The notes under the pieces were generated by a model, which saw nothing but the letters and a program-made list of their open reading frames with translations, ran no database searches and had not been told where the DNA came from. Of a stretch of DNA of 64,000 nt, positions 21,600 to 31,807 are shown in pieces. Origin of the DNA: Ceratorhiza oryzae-sativae (taxonomy: Eukaryota > Basidiomycota > Agaricomycetes > Cantharellales > Ceratobasidiaceae); assembly GCA_030998015.1 (NCBI GenBank), contig JARWMV010000051.1, positions 40,489-104,488 of the forward strand, in the 5' to 3' direction. Position numbers and translations under genes: made by a program. Within the stretch, counting starts at the first letter, position 1, and each line of letters opens with the position of its first letter.

Positions 21600-22809
21600 G
21601 CCAGGGGGGTGGTCTTGGGCGCTATATTACAAAACACGCAGAATGAAAATAAAAATATGGAAATGGAATGTATGTCATTAGGAAACCAATCACAACTTCA
21701 GTTTTTCTTTCATGCATTCCCTCTGCACATAACCCCCAAACATAAGTCTACCTATAATAAGAAAAAATTCAATGGATGGGCCATGATTGATTCAGGGGCC
21801 ACATCAGTATTTATACATGAAGACCTTGTTAAACAATATCATATCCCCACTGTTTCCCTAAAACACACCAAAAAGGCTATGAGTAATCGATGGAAGGGAG
21901 ATTAACTCTAGGTCTGTGACCCACTACTGCACCTTCAAGCTGTGCATCCAGGAGCACCAAGAAATCCTCAGTGCTTATGTTGTGGACGTTGGCAAGAATG
22001 ATCTAGCCCTGGGCATGTCATGGCTCAAATTCCACAATCCTGACATAGATTGGGATGGAAAGGACATGAAATTCAACTCACCAATATGCTTGAAGCATTG
22101 CATTACAAAGCCCCTACATGTGCAGGCAAATGAACCCAGGGAGCTTCAGTTGGATTCCCTAGACTTGCTCCTGGCAAAATACAAAGAATTCAAGAAAGTA
22201 TTTGCCAAAGAAGATGATGTCCAGCCACTACCACCCCATAGGAAGTGGGACATGGAAATAGACCTAAAACCAGATGCGAAGCCAAGGCATGGCCCCATAT
22301 ACAGTGTGGGTGTCAAGGAAGATGCAGAACTGCGCAAGACCTTGGATTGCCAATTGAAAGCAGGGCATATTAGACCCTCCAGGTCACCAATGGCATCCCC
22401 TGTTATATTTGTCAAAAAGAAGAATGGAAAGCTGCACATGTGCATTGACTACCAGCAGCTAAATGAGATGAATGTCTCCAATGTGTACCCACTCCCACAC
22501 ATCAACAATATTGTGGAAACCCTGTGTGGGGCAAAGATATTCACCAAATTTGATCTAAAGTGGGGTTTCAATCTTATACGGATTCGAGAAGGAGATGAAT
22601 GGAAAGCTGCTTTCAAGACCAAGTATGGGTTGTATGAACCCCTAGTCATGCAATTCGGCCAGAAGAACGCACCAGGAACATTCATGGCTATGATTCAAGA
22701 AGAATTCCAAGACATTGAGGGCATCTATGTTGTAATCTATATGGACAACATACTGGTGTTCTCTAAAAGCCAAGAAGAGCATGACAAACATGTCAGAGAA
22801 GTCCTATGA
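21600..22809 (+). pseudogene. Pol N-terminal part of gypsy element 1: protease and reverse transcriptase
   Basis: The aspartic protease site reads AMIDSGATSVFIHEDL (about 21781). A frameshift or stop near 21905 follows; the frame reopens at 21916. The RT runs through RPSRSPMASPVIFVKKKNGK, FTKFDLKWGFNLIRIREGDE, and QFGQKNAPGTFMAMI to the catalytic box YMDNILVFSK (about 22738). The second aspartate of the YxDD box is asparagine (GAC-AAC). The frame ends with TGA at 22807 where the sister copy has an Arg codon. Missing catalytic Asp plus stops make it inactive. Confidence 0.9.
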
Positions 22810-23763
22810 TGCCTTCAAAAAGCTGGCCTGTACTGTGCACTAGAAAAATGTGTTTTTGATGTCACTGAACTTGACTACCTGGGAATAGTAGTAACTCCCC
22901 AGGGAATTAAAGGAGACCCAGCCAAGGTTGAAAAGGCTGTTGAATGGCCAACCCCTACCAACCCAACTGAAGTCCTGGAAGGGCTGGGGTTTGCAAATTG
23001 GTTAAGACACTTCATAAAGGACTTTTTGAAAATCACAAAATGCCTTTATGAACTTGTCAAGAAGGATGTAAAGTGGGAATGGACAGAAGAAAGGGATCAG
23101 GCATGGAACCTGCTGAAGCAGAAATTGAAAGAAGCCCCCCTCCTAATTCAGCCGGAACCCAGCAAACAATTCATTTTGGAAACAGACACCTCAGGCTATG
23201 CCACAGGTGCTGTACTATTGCAATACGGAGAAGATGGAATGCTCCACCCAATCTCCTACTACTCTAAAGTGATGGTTCCAGCAGAAAGGAACTATGATAT
23301 CTACAACAAAGAAATGCTGGCAATCATAAAAGCCCTCAAACACTGGCATCACTTGCTAAAAGGGGCCAAACACCCAGTAAACATTGTTTGTGACCACAAG
23401 AATCTGGAGTACTGGAAGACAAATCGGCCACTAAATGGCCAGGTCACACAATGGCACAAGTTCCTGTCCAGGTTTGAATTCAAGATCCTATACATTGAAG
23501 GGGCAAAGAATGGCTGGGCAGACATACTCTCTAGGCTATCAAGGCACATCCCTAAAGAGGGGGGTGAGAGACATGCTCTGCTTGTGCAAAACCAATTTTT
23601 GGAATTAAAATCATTGTGGCTACAAGCAATCACACCAGACCACAACCTGGAACAACTCATTAGGGATGCTATCCCAGGGGACAAGCACCTGTCAAAAGTG
23701 CTAAAAGCCCTAGATGACAATGAAAAGGTCAAAAATTGGGAATGGGACAAAGGACTTTTATGA
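22810..23763 (+). pseudogene. RT thumb and RNase H of gypsy element 1
   Basis: After the stop at 22807 the frame continues (LYCALEKCVFDVTELDYLGI) into RNase H: ILETDTSGYATGAVLLQYG, YDIYNKEMLAIIKALKHWHH, VCDHKNLEYWK and GWADILSRL. The D, E, D motif positions of gypsy RNase H are present. A TGA at 23761 separates it from the integrase. Confidence 0.9.
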
Positions 23764-25090
23764 TATAAGGGCCAAATCTATGTCCCAAATAACAAAGAAC
23801 TTCGCAAGCTGGTTATTGAAAGTTGCCATGATAATCCAGCAGCAGGACACTCAGGACAGTTCAGAACATATGAATTGTTAAACCACAAATATACATGGTC
23901 ATCAATGAAGAAATCAGTCAATGAATATATCACACATTGCAAATCCTGTATCAGGAACAAGCACAGCAACCAAGTTCCCCCAGGGCTCTTAAACCCAATA
24001 CCAGCACCAGAAAAGCCTTGGGAGGAAATCACCTATGACCTGATTACTGGACTACCCCTGTCAGAAGGGTTTGATGCCATATTTACAGTAGTCAACCGAC
24101 TGACAAAAATGGTCCACTTTATTCCATGTCAGTCAGAGGCCAGTGCCATGGATTGCGCAAACCTGTTCCTAACTTATGTATGGAAACTTCACAGGTCACC
24201 ACAGAAAACCATTTCAGACTGTGGCCCCAACTTTGCATCCAAATTCCTAAGGCACCTGTATAAATGGCTAGATATAAACCCTTCCTACTCCACAGCATAT
24301 CACCCCCAAACAGATGGCTGGTCCAAAAGGGCTAATCAAGTAGTAGAAGGGTACCTCAGACACTACATATCAGACCGGCAAGACAACTGGGTCACACTCT
24401 TACCCCTTGCTGAATTCGCCTACAACAATGGCATCAATGCCTCAACTGGCAAGTCACCATTCTTTGCAAACTACAGTTTCCACCCAAGGTTGGCAGTTGG
24501 CAACAAGGAGGGACAAGAATTTCCCTTAGCAGACGATCATGCAGAATGGCTTCAAAAGGGCCATGATGAACTCAAGGCCACTCTGGAACTATCAAACCAG
24601 AGGATCAAAGAATACTATGATTGGAAGCATCGGACCCCAGAAGCCATCAAGGTGGGAGACAAAGTCTGGCTTGACACCAAGAACATACACACACAACAGG
24701 CCTCCAGGAAACTGGCCCACAAGAGAGTTGGACCATTCAAGGTGGTAGCACAACATGGCACCCATGCCTTCAAACTGGACCTGCCAATAACCATGAAAAT
24801 ACACCCAGTATTTCATGTTTCACTCCTGACCAAACATAAAGATGATCCCTATGGATGTCAGGTTCCCCCACCCTCACCTGTGGTAACTCCAGAAGGGGAA
24901 GAAGAATTCGAAGTAGAACAGATCATAAAGTTGCGATACAACAAAAGGTCTAACATCTTCGAATACTATGTCAAATGGCTTCGATACGACAAGTGACAAT
25001 GGCTAACTTACAATGACCTGGTAAATGCACCAGAACTCATGGCCAAGTATATCAAGTCACACCCAAAGGCACCCCATGACCCCCATGCCT
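23764..25090 (+). pseudogene. Integrase and chromodomain of gypsy element 1
   Basis: HHCC zinc finger (CHDNPAAGHSGQFRTYEL then HCKSCIRNK). Core with TYDLITGLP (first Asp present), TISDCGPNF (second Asp present) and YHPQTDGWSKRANQVVEGYL, where the Glu of the usual T/S-E-R-x-N-Q is Lys. A C-terminal chromodomain follows (EEEFEVEQIIKLRYNKRS, YYVKWLRYDK, then a TGA at about 24995 and QWLTYNDL). Chromodomains guide chromovirus integration to heterochromatin. Loss of the catalytic Glu means no strand transfer. Confidence 0.9.
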
Positions 25091-25103
25091 TGAAGGGGGG
25101 AAG

Positions 25104-25478
25104 TGTCACAAGCTGACACACATATATCCACTTTATAATATTTTCTTGATTTATTACATTTTATGAGATCCTTTCAAAACATACTTGCCTTTTATGGTAT
25201 ATCTGTGTCATGTGATTCAGGGGACGTTCCGGACTGATAACCAAGATGTATTTCAACTCTGATGTGAAATTCTGCAGTTCTGCAGTCACTTCTATTGCTT
25301 CTATCTCTTATCGATCGTGACTCACTGTATGGACTTGTTTGTTATGATGTGGCTCATACTATGTATATAAACCAGGTCAAGTTTGCAGAGGACTCCTCAA
25401 GAACTGGACCTCTCGTCGAATACAAGTTCTTTTCTTTTCTTACTATTTTCCTTGTCACCTGACTTGTTGTCACCCACA
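25104..25478 (+). repeat. 3' LTR of gypsy element 1
   Basis: Starts TGTCACAAGCTGACACAC and ends CACCCACA. Same length (375 bp) as the 5' LTR with a modest number of substitutions, mostly transitions. Confidence 0.93.
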
Positions 25479-25545
25479 CATAGATACAAGATTCCACCAG
25501 AGCCTTGGGTTGAACCCTAGATAGGTCACTGATGTCACTTGACAC

Positions 25546-25903
25546 TGTCATGGCCTGGACCATGAGCATGAATTTATCCTGAATTTATATGATTTAATTT
25601 ATCTCTACCTTTCTGCTTTTTGGACAAGTCCTGTGTATTCAGATATATGCATAGGATTATTGACTGAGTCACATGACCTTGTTGTTTTGACCACTGTTGA
25701 TGCATCCCAAAATATTCTGTTGACATGGCACCACTTTCACACATTGTATGACTTTGCATTTTCACATGTACAGCCATCTATAAATATATAAGGGAGAGCC
25801 TGAGAGCCTTAAGCCTCTGAACTCAACCTCCTGTTGAAATATCCCCTATACCTGAGTTGGTCACCAAGCCACTTAGAACTTGCCCAGACTGTCAGAGCTG
25901 ACA
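25546..25903 (+). mobile_element. LTR of gypsy family B, internally deleted
   Basis: Begins TGTCATGGCCTGGACCATG and has the ATATATAAGGGAGAG box, as in the family B LTRs at 36612 and 52882, but is about 160 bp shorter toward its end, finishing AGAGCTGACA. No matching target duplication was found. Confidence 0.7.
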
Positions 25904-25951
25904 ACCTGAACAACAATGCCTCATCAGCATGAGGCAAAGGTAGACCCAAAG

Positions 25952-26421
25952 TGTAAGGACAGCAGTCACATGACTGCTTATAGTTCATATATGCATCATA
26001 ACTTTGATGTATGAGCCTGAGATTTTTGTTTTTTCCCACTACTTTTGTTTTACTCAAGTAAAATATGTACTACATACACACATTCTATCACTGCACAAGG
26101 AAGATTAAGACCTTAAGTACAATTTCATTGAGGGCAGAGCCCTTACATTTTTTTGAATGCTACATGTGTAGCAAAGCTGACCCATCCCTTGCATACTGAA
26201 GGAAATCCTAGGACATGATAGGTTGTTTGTAGGGATAGCAGTCACATGACTGCTTTTACTTCATATATGCATCATTCTTCTGATGTATGAGCAGGCTTTT
26301 GTTTTTCTACTACCACATTGTTGTCACTCAAGCAAATATTATACTATGTACATGTGCTCTATCACCAGCAAGGCAAATTAAGGCCTTAAGTACAGTTTCT
26401 ATTGAGGGCTGAGCCCTTACA
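25952..26421 (+). mobile_element. TRIM-like element: two 195-bp LTR-like repeats with a short interior
   Basis: Repeat 1 is 25952-26147 (TGTAAGGACAGC...GAGCCCTTACA) and repeat 2 is 26228-26421 (TGTAGGGATAGC...GAGCCCTTACA), separated by 80 bp. The sequence after each repeat is alike (TTTTTTGAA, then AAAGCT.ACCCATCCCTTGCAT). A second structure at 54136-54706, opposite orientation, has two such repeats 184 bp apart. Non-coding LTR-interior-LTR units this small fit terminal-repeat retrotransposons in miniature. The sequence from 26422 to 26659 resembles the interior of the second structure. Confidence 0.6.
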
Positions 26422-26659
26422 TTTTTTTGAACACTACACACATGGCAAAGCTAACCCATCCCTTGCATACCACAAGGAAATCCTACAACATGATAGGCTG
26501 TTAGAGCAAATATGAGTAGCTCTGCAGGTGGCTTGTCACTGGCATATCCCATAGTTGGCATGTTTAATGTGCCATGAAGGTCCACAGTGACTAGGTCCCC
26601 ACTTGCCAGTGGACAGGATGTGGCTTGGATAACCCTGAATCAGGGCCAAGTAACTACTC

Positions 26660-26952
26660 TGTTGAATGTAGTATAGCGCAGTAAAATAAAACTAGTGAAA
26701 TATATGAGTGTATTCAATGAGTGACTATAAGACATGAGAAAGCAAGACTTTATATACAAGACAAGTCTGCATATACATAATCAAGATAGTGCAAGTGCAT
26801 ACAAGCGAGTACAGGTGAGTATAGATCCAAATACATGAAACAGGTGTGAAAGCTGATGACAGGAGTCAGCATACAATCAAGAATGCAAATGAAAGGTCTG
26901 TGTCATCATAACGTAACCTGCATAAGTGCCAACACACTTGTAATCTCCAACA
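26660..26952 (-). repeat. 3' LTR of the copia element
   Basis: 293 bp, closely matching 31515-31807. On the minus strand a purine-rich GGGGGAG lies directly before it. Confidence 0.9.
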
Positions 26953-26959
26953 CTCCCCC

Positions 26960-27091
26960 TAGAGGTGCTGTGCAGGAATTCCTGCATACTGGCATCAAGG
27001 GTTACTCAATTGCATCAGCTTACCAATTGGTGCTTCTACAATACAGTTACCCTTGATGCCAGCATGCAGGAATTCCTGCACAGCACCTCTA
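26960..27091. mobile_element. hAT-type MITE, 132 bp, with 8-bp target duplication
   Basis: Terminal inverted repeats of about 46 bp start TAGAGGTGCTGTGCAGGAAT with one mismatch between arms. An exact 8-bp target duplication ACTCCCCC lies at 26952-26959 and 27092-27099. Eight-base duplications and TAGAGGTG-like ends are typical of hAT transposons. It landed in the polypurine tract beside the copia 3' LTR. Confidence 0.9.
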
Positions 27092-27129
27092 ACTCCCCCT
27101 CAAGTGTGACGTCCCATGACTTTGCCAGC

Positions 27130-27600
27130 AAGGTAGTCAAAACAGGGTTGATGTAGTGCTTTGGTGAATAGATCCACAAGGTTCTCATCACCAGGAATAT
27201 GAGATAGTTCAATTTTTTTGCATGTGATGTGTTCGCACAAGAAATGGTGTTGTGTGTTGATGTGTTTTGATCATGCATGAAACTGAGGATTGTGTGCCAA
27301 AGCAATTGCAGTGGTGTTGTCTATGTAAATAGGAAGAGCTGACTCGAGCAGAAACCCAAGTTCCTCAAAGAACATTTTGATCCAGAGACCATGTCGAACA
27401 GCTAGTGACAATGCCATGTATTCACCTTCCATAGATGAGAGAGCAACAGTTGGCTGTTTTTTAGAGATCTAGCATATAGCTGCACCAGCCAGAGTAAAAA
27501 CAACACTGGAGATCGACTTTTGATCAAGTATATTCTGAGCCCAGTCAGCATCCAAGTAACCAACCAGTTGAGATGAAGACTCAAGTCCATTATAGGTCAG
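27130..27600 (-). pseudogene. Copia RNase H region
   Basis: The minus strand shows ISKKQPTVALSSMEGEYMAL, then IYIDNTTAIALAHNPQFHA, SKHINTQHHFLCEHI and DLFTKALHQPCFDYL, which are the canonical copia RNase H blocks. Frames are broken. It ends close to the MITE. Confidence 0.85.
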
Positions 27601-28585
27601 ACCATAGTTGAATGTGCCCTTAAAGTAGCAGAGTAGCGACTTGAGACCAGCAATGTGTGTTGGACCAGGGTTTGAGCTGAACTGAGATAGATGCTGGTTC
27701 GCATCAGCTGCATCAGGTCAGGTAGCAAGTGTAGTGTAAAGAATGCCCCCAATGTGGCAAGCATAGGGAAAGTTGATAGTGGGACCAGTATAGCATTCAA
27801 GCTGTGTTCCAGCAGGTAGTGGTAGAGTAGTCAGGTTAGTGTCAGATAGCCCAGCTCAGCCGATCAAGTTTTTAACATAAGTATTTTGAGAGATTGTAAT
27901 AGTGTGTTTGGTTTGGCTCGATAACCTAGAAAATGTCCTAGTTCTCCCATATCACGCATCTTGAAAAGAGTATGAGTTTGCTCTTGACTTCAGATGCATA
28001 TCCCTTGGTCGCAAAGAGTGCAATATCATCAACATAGACAGCTAATATACAGAGATTACTGTTGTTGGTTCAACAGATAAAGCATGACGGTTCAGAGGTG
28101 ATAGGTTCAAAGCCAATAGTTTTGACCACTTTGCCGAATGTAAGCATCCAGATGCAAGGTGCTTGTTTTAGTCTGTAGAGAGATCCATGTATGTGTAGGA
28201 CACAGTTAGTACTGTCTTTGTATTCAGGTATTTGGACCATATAGATTTCTTCTTTGACTTGACTGTTTAAGAACACTGAGATAACATCAAGCTGGTGTAT
28301 ATCCCAGTTGTGCATGGCTGCCAGAGCAATGAGTATGTGCCATGAGTCAGCACATAAAACATGAGCAACAACTTCATTAAAGTCAACTCCAAAACGCTGG
28401 CCGTATCCTTTGACTACCAGACATGCTTGGTAGTGTGTGATTCCAGTGTCTGCATTCCGTTTGATTGTGTTCACCCAACCAGGCTTAAGAGGTTTGAAAC
28501 CATCAGGTAAATCAACAAATTCAAAAGTGCCCATATGTTTGAATGCTACCATTTCCTCATTGCATGCAATTGACCACCTGTCCAC
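27601..28585 (-). pseudogene. Copia reverse transcriptase
   Basis: The main open frame (28070-28585) has FEFVDLPDGFKPLKPGWVNT, DIHQLDVISVFLNSQVKEEI and SLYRLKQAPCIW. After a stop at 28070 the catalytic box ILAVYVDDIALFATK follows (about 28020-28060) with both aspartates intact. Further downstream the frame is broken repeatedly to about 27600. It copies the element RNA; inactive because of the breaks. Confidence 0.88.
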
Positions 28586-29185
28586 ATCCCAGCGGGACAG
28601 TGTATGCTTGTAGGATGGATGATTGTCATCCTCTCATCTTGAAATTGCCACATATATGTACTTGTGCCATTTGTGTTCAAGCAATACATCCTCTTTGTTC
28701 CCTATATGCGCCACTCCCACTGGTTTACTGTATTTTGGATACAATGTGTTGTTGTTGGCAGTGGGTTTGCCAACACTATCCAGGTCTGTGTAATTAGGCC
28801 GGGTTGCAGATGAGCTGCAAACTGGTCAAGACAGGCCAAGACCTCAACCTAAACAGTATGTAGGAGATCCAACTGGAGTTGGTATCCTGGATGTTGGATT
28901 TGACAACAACTTGGGGATCATGAGAGGTCCCAGTGTGGGCTTTTTTTCTTCAGGTTTGGGTGCTGTAGGAGGTAGAGTGGTCGATTTTAGAGGTGGGGTG
29001 AATACACCAGGGGCTGGAGCTGGTTTTGACTGCTGTAAAAGAGCTGAGTTCAGTTGAGAAGCTCCTGACTCCCCCTCAGCAGGTGAAATGGCAGGAGAGA
29101 GCTGGTAGAGCTCAAGTTCAGTCCAATCAACTCCCCCTGACTTTGGACGCAGCAGAAAGATTATATTGCATGATTTAAGGATTTG

Positions 29186-30037
29186 TCAAGATTCCTGTTT
29201 GTAGTATTGCCATGCAGTGGAATTGTTGGCAAAGCCAGTGAATTGATACTTTTTCAATTTCACATCTAGTTTTCCATTAGAGCCACTTTGGTCTAGTACC
29301 CAGCATTTGGCACCAAACTCTTGAAGATTGCCAATATGTGGTTTACAGCTGTAAAAGCACTTGTACAGAGTGATGTCTCTGAGTGTATGCGTAGGAGACC
29401 AGTTGGCAATATACACCATGTAAGAGACAGCCTCTTGCCATAAGAAATGTGGTAGCTGTTGGGCGAATAGCTGTGCCTGAGCTCCTTCAACCAATGTGTG
29501 GTTTTTGCATTCAGCAACTCTGTTCTGCACAGATGAGTGTGGTGCAGTCTCCTCTAGGATAGTACCTTGCAAAGCAGTGTAGTCTTTGAAAAATTTATTG
29601 ACAAATTCTTTTCCATTGTCGGAACAGACTTGTTTAAGTTTCTTGCCGAACTGGTTGGCTAGTAAAGCTTTGTACGCCTTGTAGTGCTTGAAGACTTCCT
29701 TGGTCGATTTCATAAAGCTGGTGATGGTGAAGCAGGAGTACATGTTGGTAAATGTGACAAAATATGAGTTCCCTTGTAGGGATTGAGTGCGAGCCAGTCC
29801 CCAGATGTCCATGACAGTGAGATCGCCAACAGAGTGATATTTTGATTTTGATTCCTGAGAATAGGAGGCAATATGATGTTTTGCCTGGACACATGCCTTG
29901 CAGAAATAATTGCATGGGGAGTTGCAATCAACTTTCATCCTTTTCACCATGTTTTTGTTGAACAGTTGTTTGAGTGCACCTTGATTAATATGGCCCATAA
30001 TATGATGCCAGTCCTCCCAGGTTTTCATTCCATCCAT
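29186..30037 (-). pseudogene. Copia GAG-pre-integrase and integrase
   Basis: Zinc finger WHHIMGHINQGALKQL with CKACVQAKHH. The integrase catalytic residues can be read as the D of VMDIWGLA, the D of VCSDNGKEFVN and the E of QNRVAECKNHTLVEGA, so the triad is intact. The frame ends at 29186; the linker to RT (28600-29180) is broken. The start of the frame (30037) is not a true start, because the protein is part of a polyprotein. Confidence 0.88.
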
Positions 30038-30043
30038 GTCACC

Positions 30044-30560
30044 TCAAGCGACAGCTACTTGGGTAGTAGGGGTGATAACTGAGATATCCATTAGGTAAAG
30101 GCTTCCTTTTGCTGAGTCTCCAATCTTCAGTCCAACACCTAGGATTTGGCCATCAGGCACATATATAGTGCAGCATTGTCCTTTAAAAAGACACGCTCCT
30201 CCAGCAAAATTGATTACTTTGCATGACAGTAAGTTGCCAGCAAATGAGGGGACATGAGCAACATTTTGGAGCAGGAGTTCGTTTGATTTATTTCTGTTGC
30301 ATGTGATAGCATGAATGGTACCTTGGCCTACTATAGGTACATTGCTGCCAATGCCTTGGACAACCTCTGAGGCAGGTTTGTAGATGCTGAAATAGGCATG
30401 ATTACTGACCATATGCAAGCTGGCTCCAGAGTCAGTGATCCATTCATGCAACAAGAAGGATGAAGGAGCTTTTGCCACAAAAGCAACAGCTCCTCCTTGG
30501 TCTGATTGGTCTTGATTGCCCTGTTCTCCAGTACTGGCTATATGCACTGATTCTTTCTTT
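30044..30560 (-). pseudogene. Copia protease region
   Basis: An aspartic protease active site, EWITDSGASLHMVSNHAYF, and the downstream LLQNVAHVPSFAGNLLSC block typical of copia. Separated from Gag by a stop at about 30582 and from integrase by a stop at 30042. Confidence 0.85.
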
Positions 30561-30583
30561 TTCTCTTGGTCAGCCTTTTTCTT

Positions 30584-31429
30584 TCAACACTCCCTCTCCC
30601 AATGTCCCTTTTTGTGGCAGTAGTTACACTTGCCCTTTTGTTTTCCTTGTCCTCCCAATCCTCTGCCAGTATTCTTTCCATTTGATCCACTGGACCTGAA
30701 TGTGGCTGCTGCCCTGATATTCTTCTTCACTAGTAGTCCTGCCTTTACACTCCTTTGCTCCTTTTGTTGCCCCTTGGCCATAACTAAGCTAGTGACTTGT
30801 TTCACCATATCCAGCCATTTTGTTTTGTCCTGAAACATGAGGAGTGGCCACAGTGTTTGGATAAAAACATCCCATGAGAGGGGAAGTGAGGCGATGAGGG
30901 CAATAGCCCAGTCGAAGTTGGTAGCAAGGTTTGAGTTGATAGCATGGAGTTGATCATGCCAGGAGTGCATAGTGCGAACATGGTCATTGATGTGAGTTTT
31001 GTCAAGCATACAATGTGAGAAGAAGTTCCAATGTAATTCAATAATGGCAACTATATCAGCCACTTTGTATAGCTGTTTAAGTTGAGTCCAAACCTCAGAA
31101 GAGGTTTCACAAGCAAGGATATTCATCATAACATTGTCATCAATGCAGTGCTGTATAATACCATGGGCCTTGCAGTTGGATTTCAGCCAATCATTGAAGT
31201 CAGTCGATCCAGATGATGGTTTAGTCTTTGTTCCATCCACATACTGAATGAGTTCAAGCTCTTTAAGTAGGTCTTCCATCCAAATGCGCCAGATGCACCA
31301 GTTCTCCAATCCCCTGAGAGTTGGGATATGGATTGACCCAGTACTAGACAGCAACACAGCCATAGCAGTTGAGGATGATGAGTTGGGGTTTGGGGCAGTC
31401 ATGCCACTGGTAGTGCCAGTGTTCGACAT
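30584..31429 (-). CDS. Copia Gag
   Basis: ATG at 31429 (MSNTGTTSGMTAPNPN), 281 residues to the stop. It has the copia Gag core (LENWCIWRIWMEDLLKELEL, then SEVWTQLKQLYK) and a CCHC knuckle at the C-terminus, CNYCHKKGHWEREC. The stop directly after the knuckle probably interrupts a longer Gag-Pol. Confidence 0.88.
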   Translation of the reverse strand: MSNTGTTSGMTAPNPNSSSSTAMAVLLSSTGSIHIPTLRGLENWCIWRIWMEDLLKELELIQYVDGTKTKPSSGSTDFNDWLKSNCKAHGIIQHCIDDNVMMNILACETSSEVWTQLKQLYKVADIVAIIELHWNFFSHCMLDKTHINDHVRTMHSWHDQLHAINSNLATNFDWAIALIASLPLSWDVFIQTLWPLLMFQDKTKWLDMVKQVTSLVMAKGQQKEQRSVKAGLLVKKNIRAAATFRSSGSNGKNTGRGLGGQGKQKGKCNYCHKKGHWEREC

Positions 31430-31502
31430 AATGGATGAGTGGGGTTAAGTGCGATGGACAGTTAACTGTAAAGTACTAGTTGTATAGGCTTAGAGCAAGG
31501 TG

Positions 31503-31514
31503 GGGCTCATAACC
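31503..31514 (-). promoter_or_regulatory. Copia primer-binding site, half-tRNA-iMet type
   Basis: On the minus strand GGTTATGAGCCC directly follows the 5' LTR. It is complementary to GGGCUCAUAACC, the anticodon arm and loop of eukaryotic initiator tRNA-Met. Drosophila copia and Ty5 use such an internally cleaved half tRNA. Confidence 0.7.
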
Positions 31515-31807
31515 TGTTGAATGTAGTATAGCGCAGTGAAATAAAACTAGTAAAATATACAAGTGTATTCAACAAGTGACTATAAGGCATGAGAAAGCAA
31601 GACTTTATATACAAGACAAGTCTGCATATACATAACCAAGATAGTGCAAGTGCATACAAGTGAGTACAGGTGAGTATAGATCTGAATACGCAATACAGGT
31701 GTGAAAGGTGATGACAGGAGTCAGCATACAATCAAGAATGCAAATGAAAGGTCTGTGTCATTATAATGTAACCTGCATAAGCACCAATGCACTTGTAATC
31801 TCCAACA
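31515..31807 (-). repeat. 5' LTR of the copia element
   Basis: 293 bp; minus-strand start TGTTGGAGATTACAAGTGC, end CATTCAACA. Contains a TATATAAAGTC box on the minus strand. Confidence 0.9.

Larger units (their letters stand above)
18485..25478 (+). mobile_element. Complete Ty3/gypsy chromovirus, family A (element 1)
   Basis: Two 375-bp LTRs (18485-18859 and 25104-25478) and an exact 5-bp target duplication CATAG (18480-18484 and 25479-25483). Internal order is accessory zinc-knuckle ORF, Gag, protease, RT, RNase H, integrase, chromodomain. A polypurine tract (GAAGGGGGGAAG) abuts the 3' LTR. Coding is broken by several stops and frameshifts, mostly of the CpG-to-TpG/CpA kind, so it is inactive. 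Confidence 0.95.
26660..31807 (-). mobile_element. Complete Ty1/copia retrotransposon
   Basis: 293-bp LTRs at both ends (26660-26952 and 31515-31807; minus-strand ends TGTTGGAGATTACAAG and CATTCAACA). Flanks TACTC and TACTG make an imperfect 5-bp duplication. Order on the minus strand is Gag, protease, integrase, RT, RNase H, which is the copia order. The primer-binding site is at 31503-31514. A hAT MITE sits in the polypurine tract at 26960. Several stops and frame breaks show it is inactive. Confidence 0.93.
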
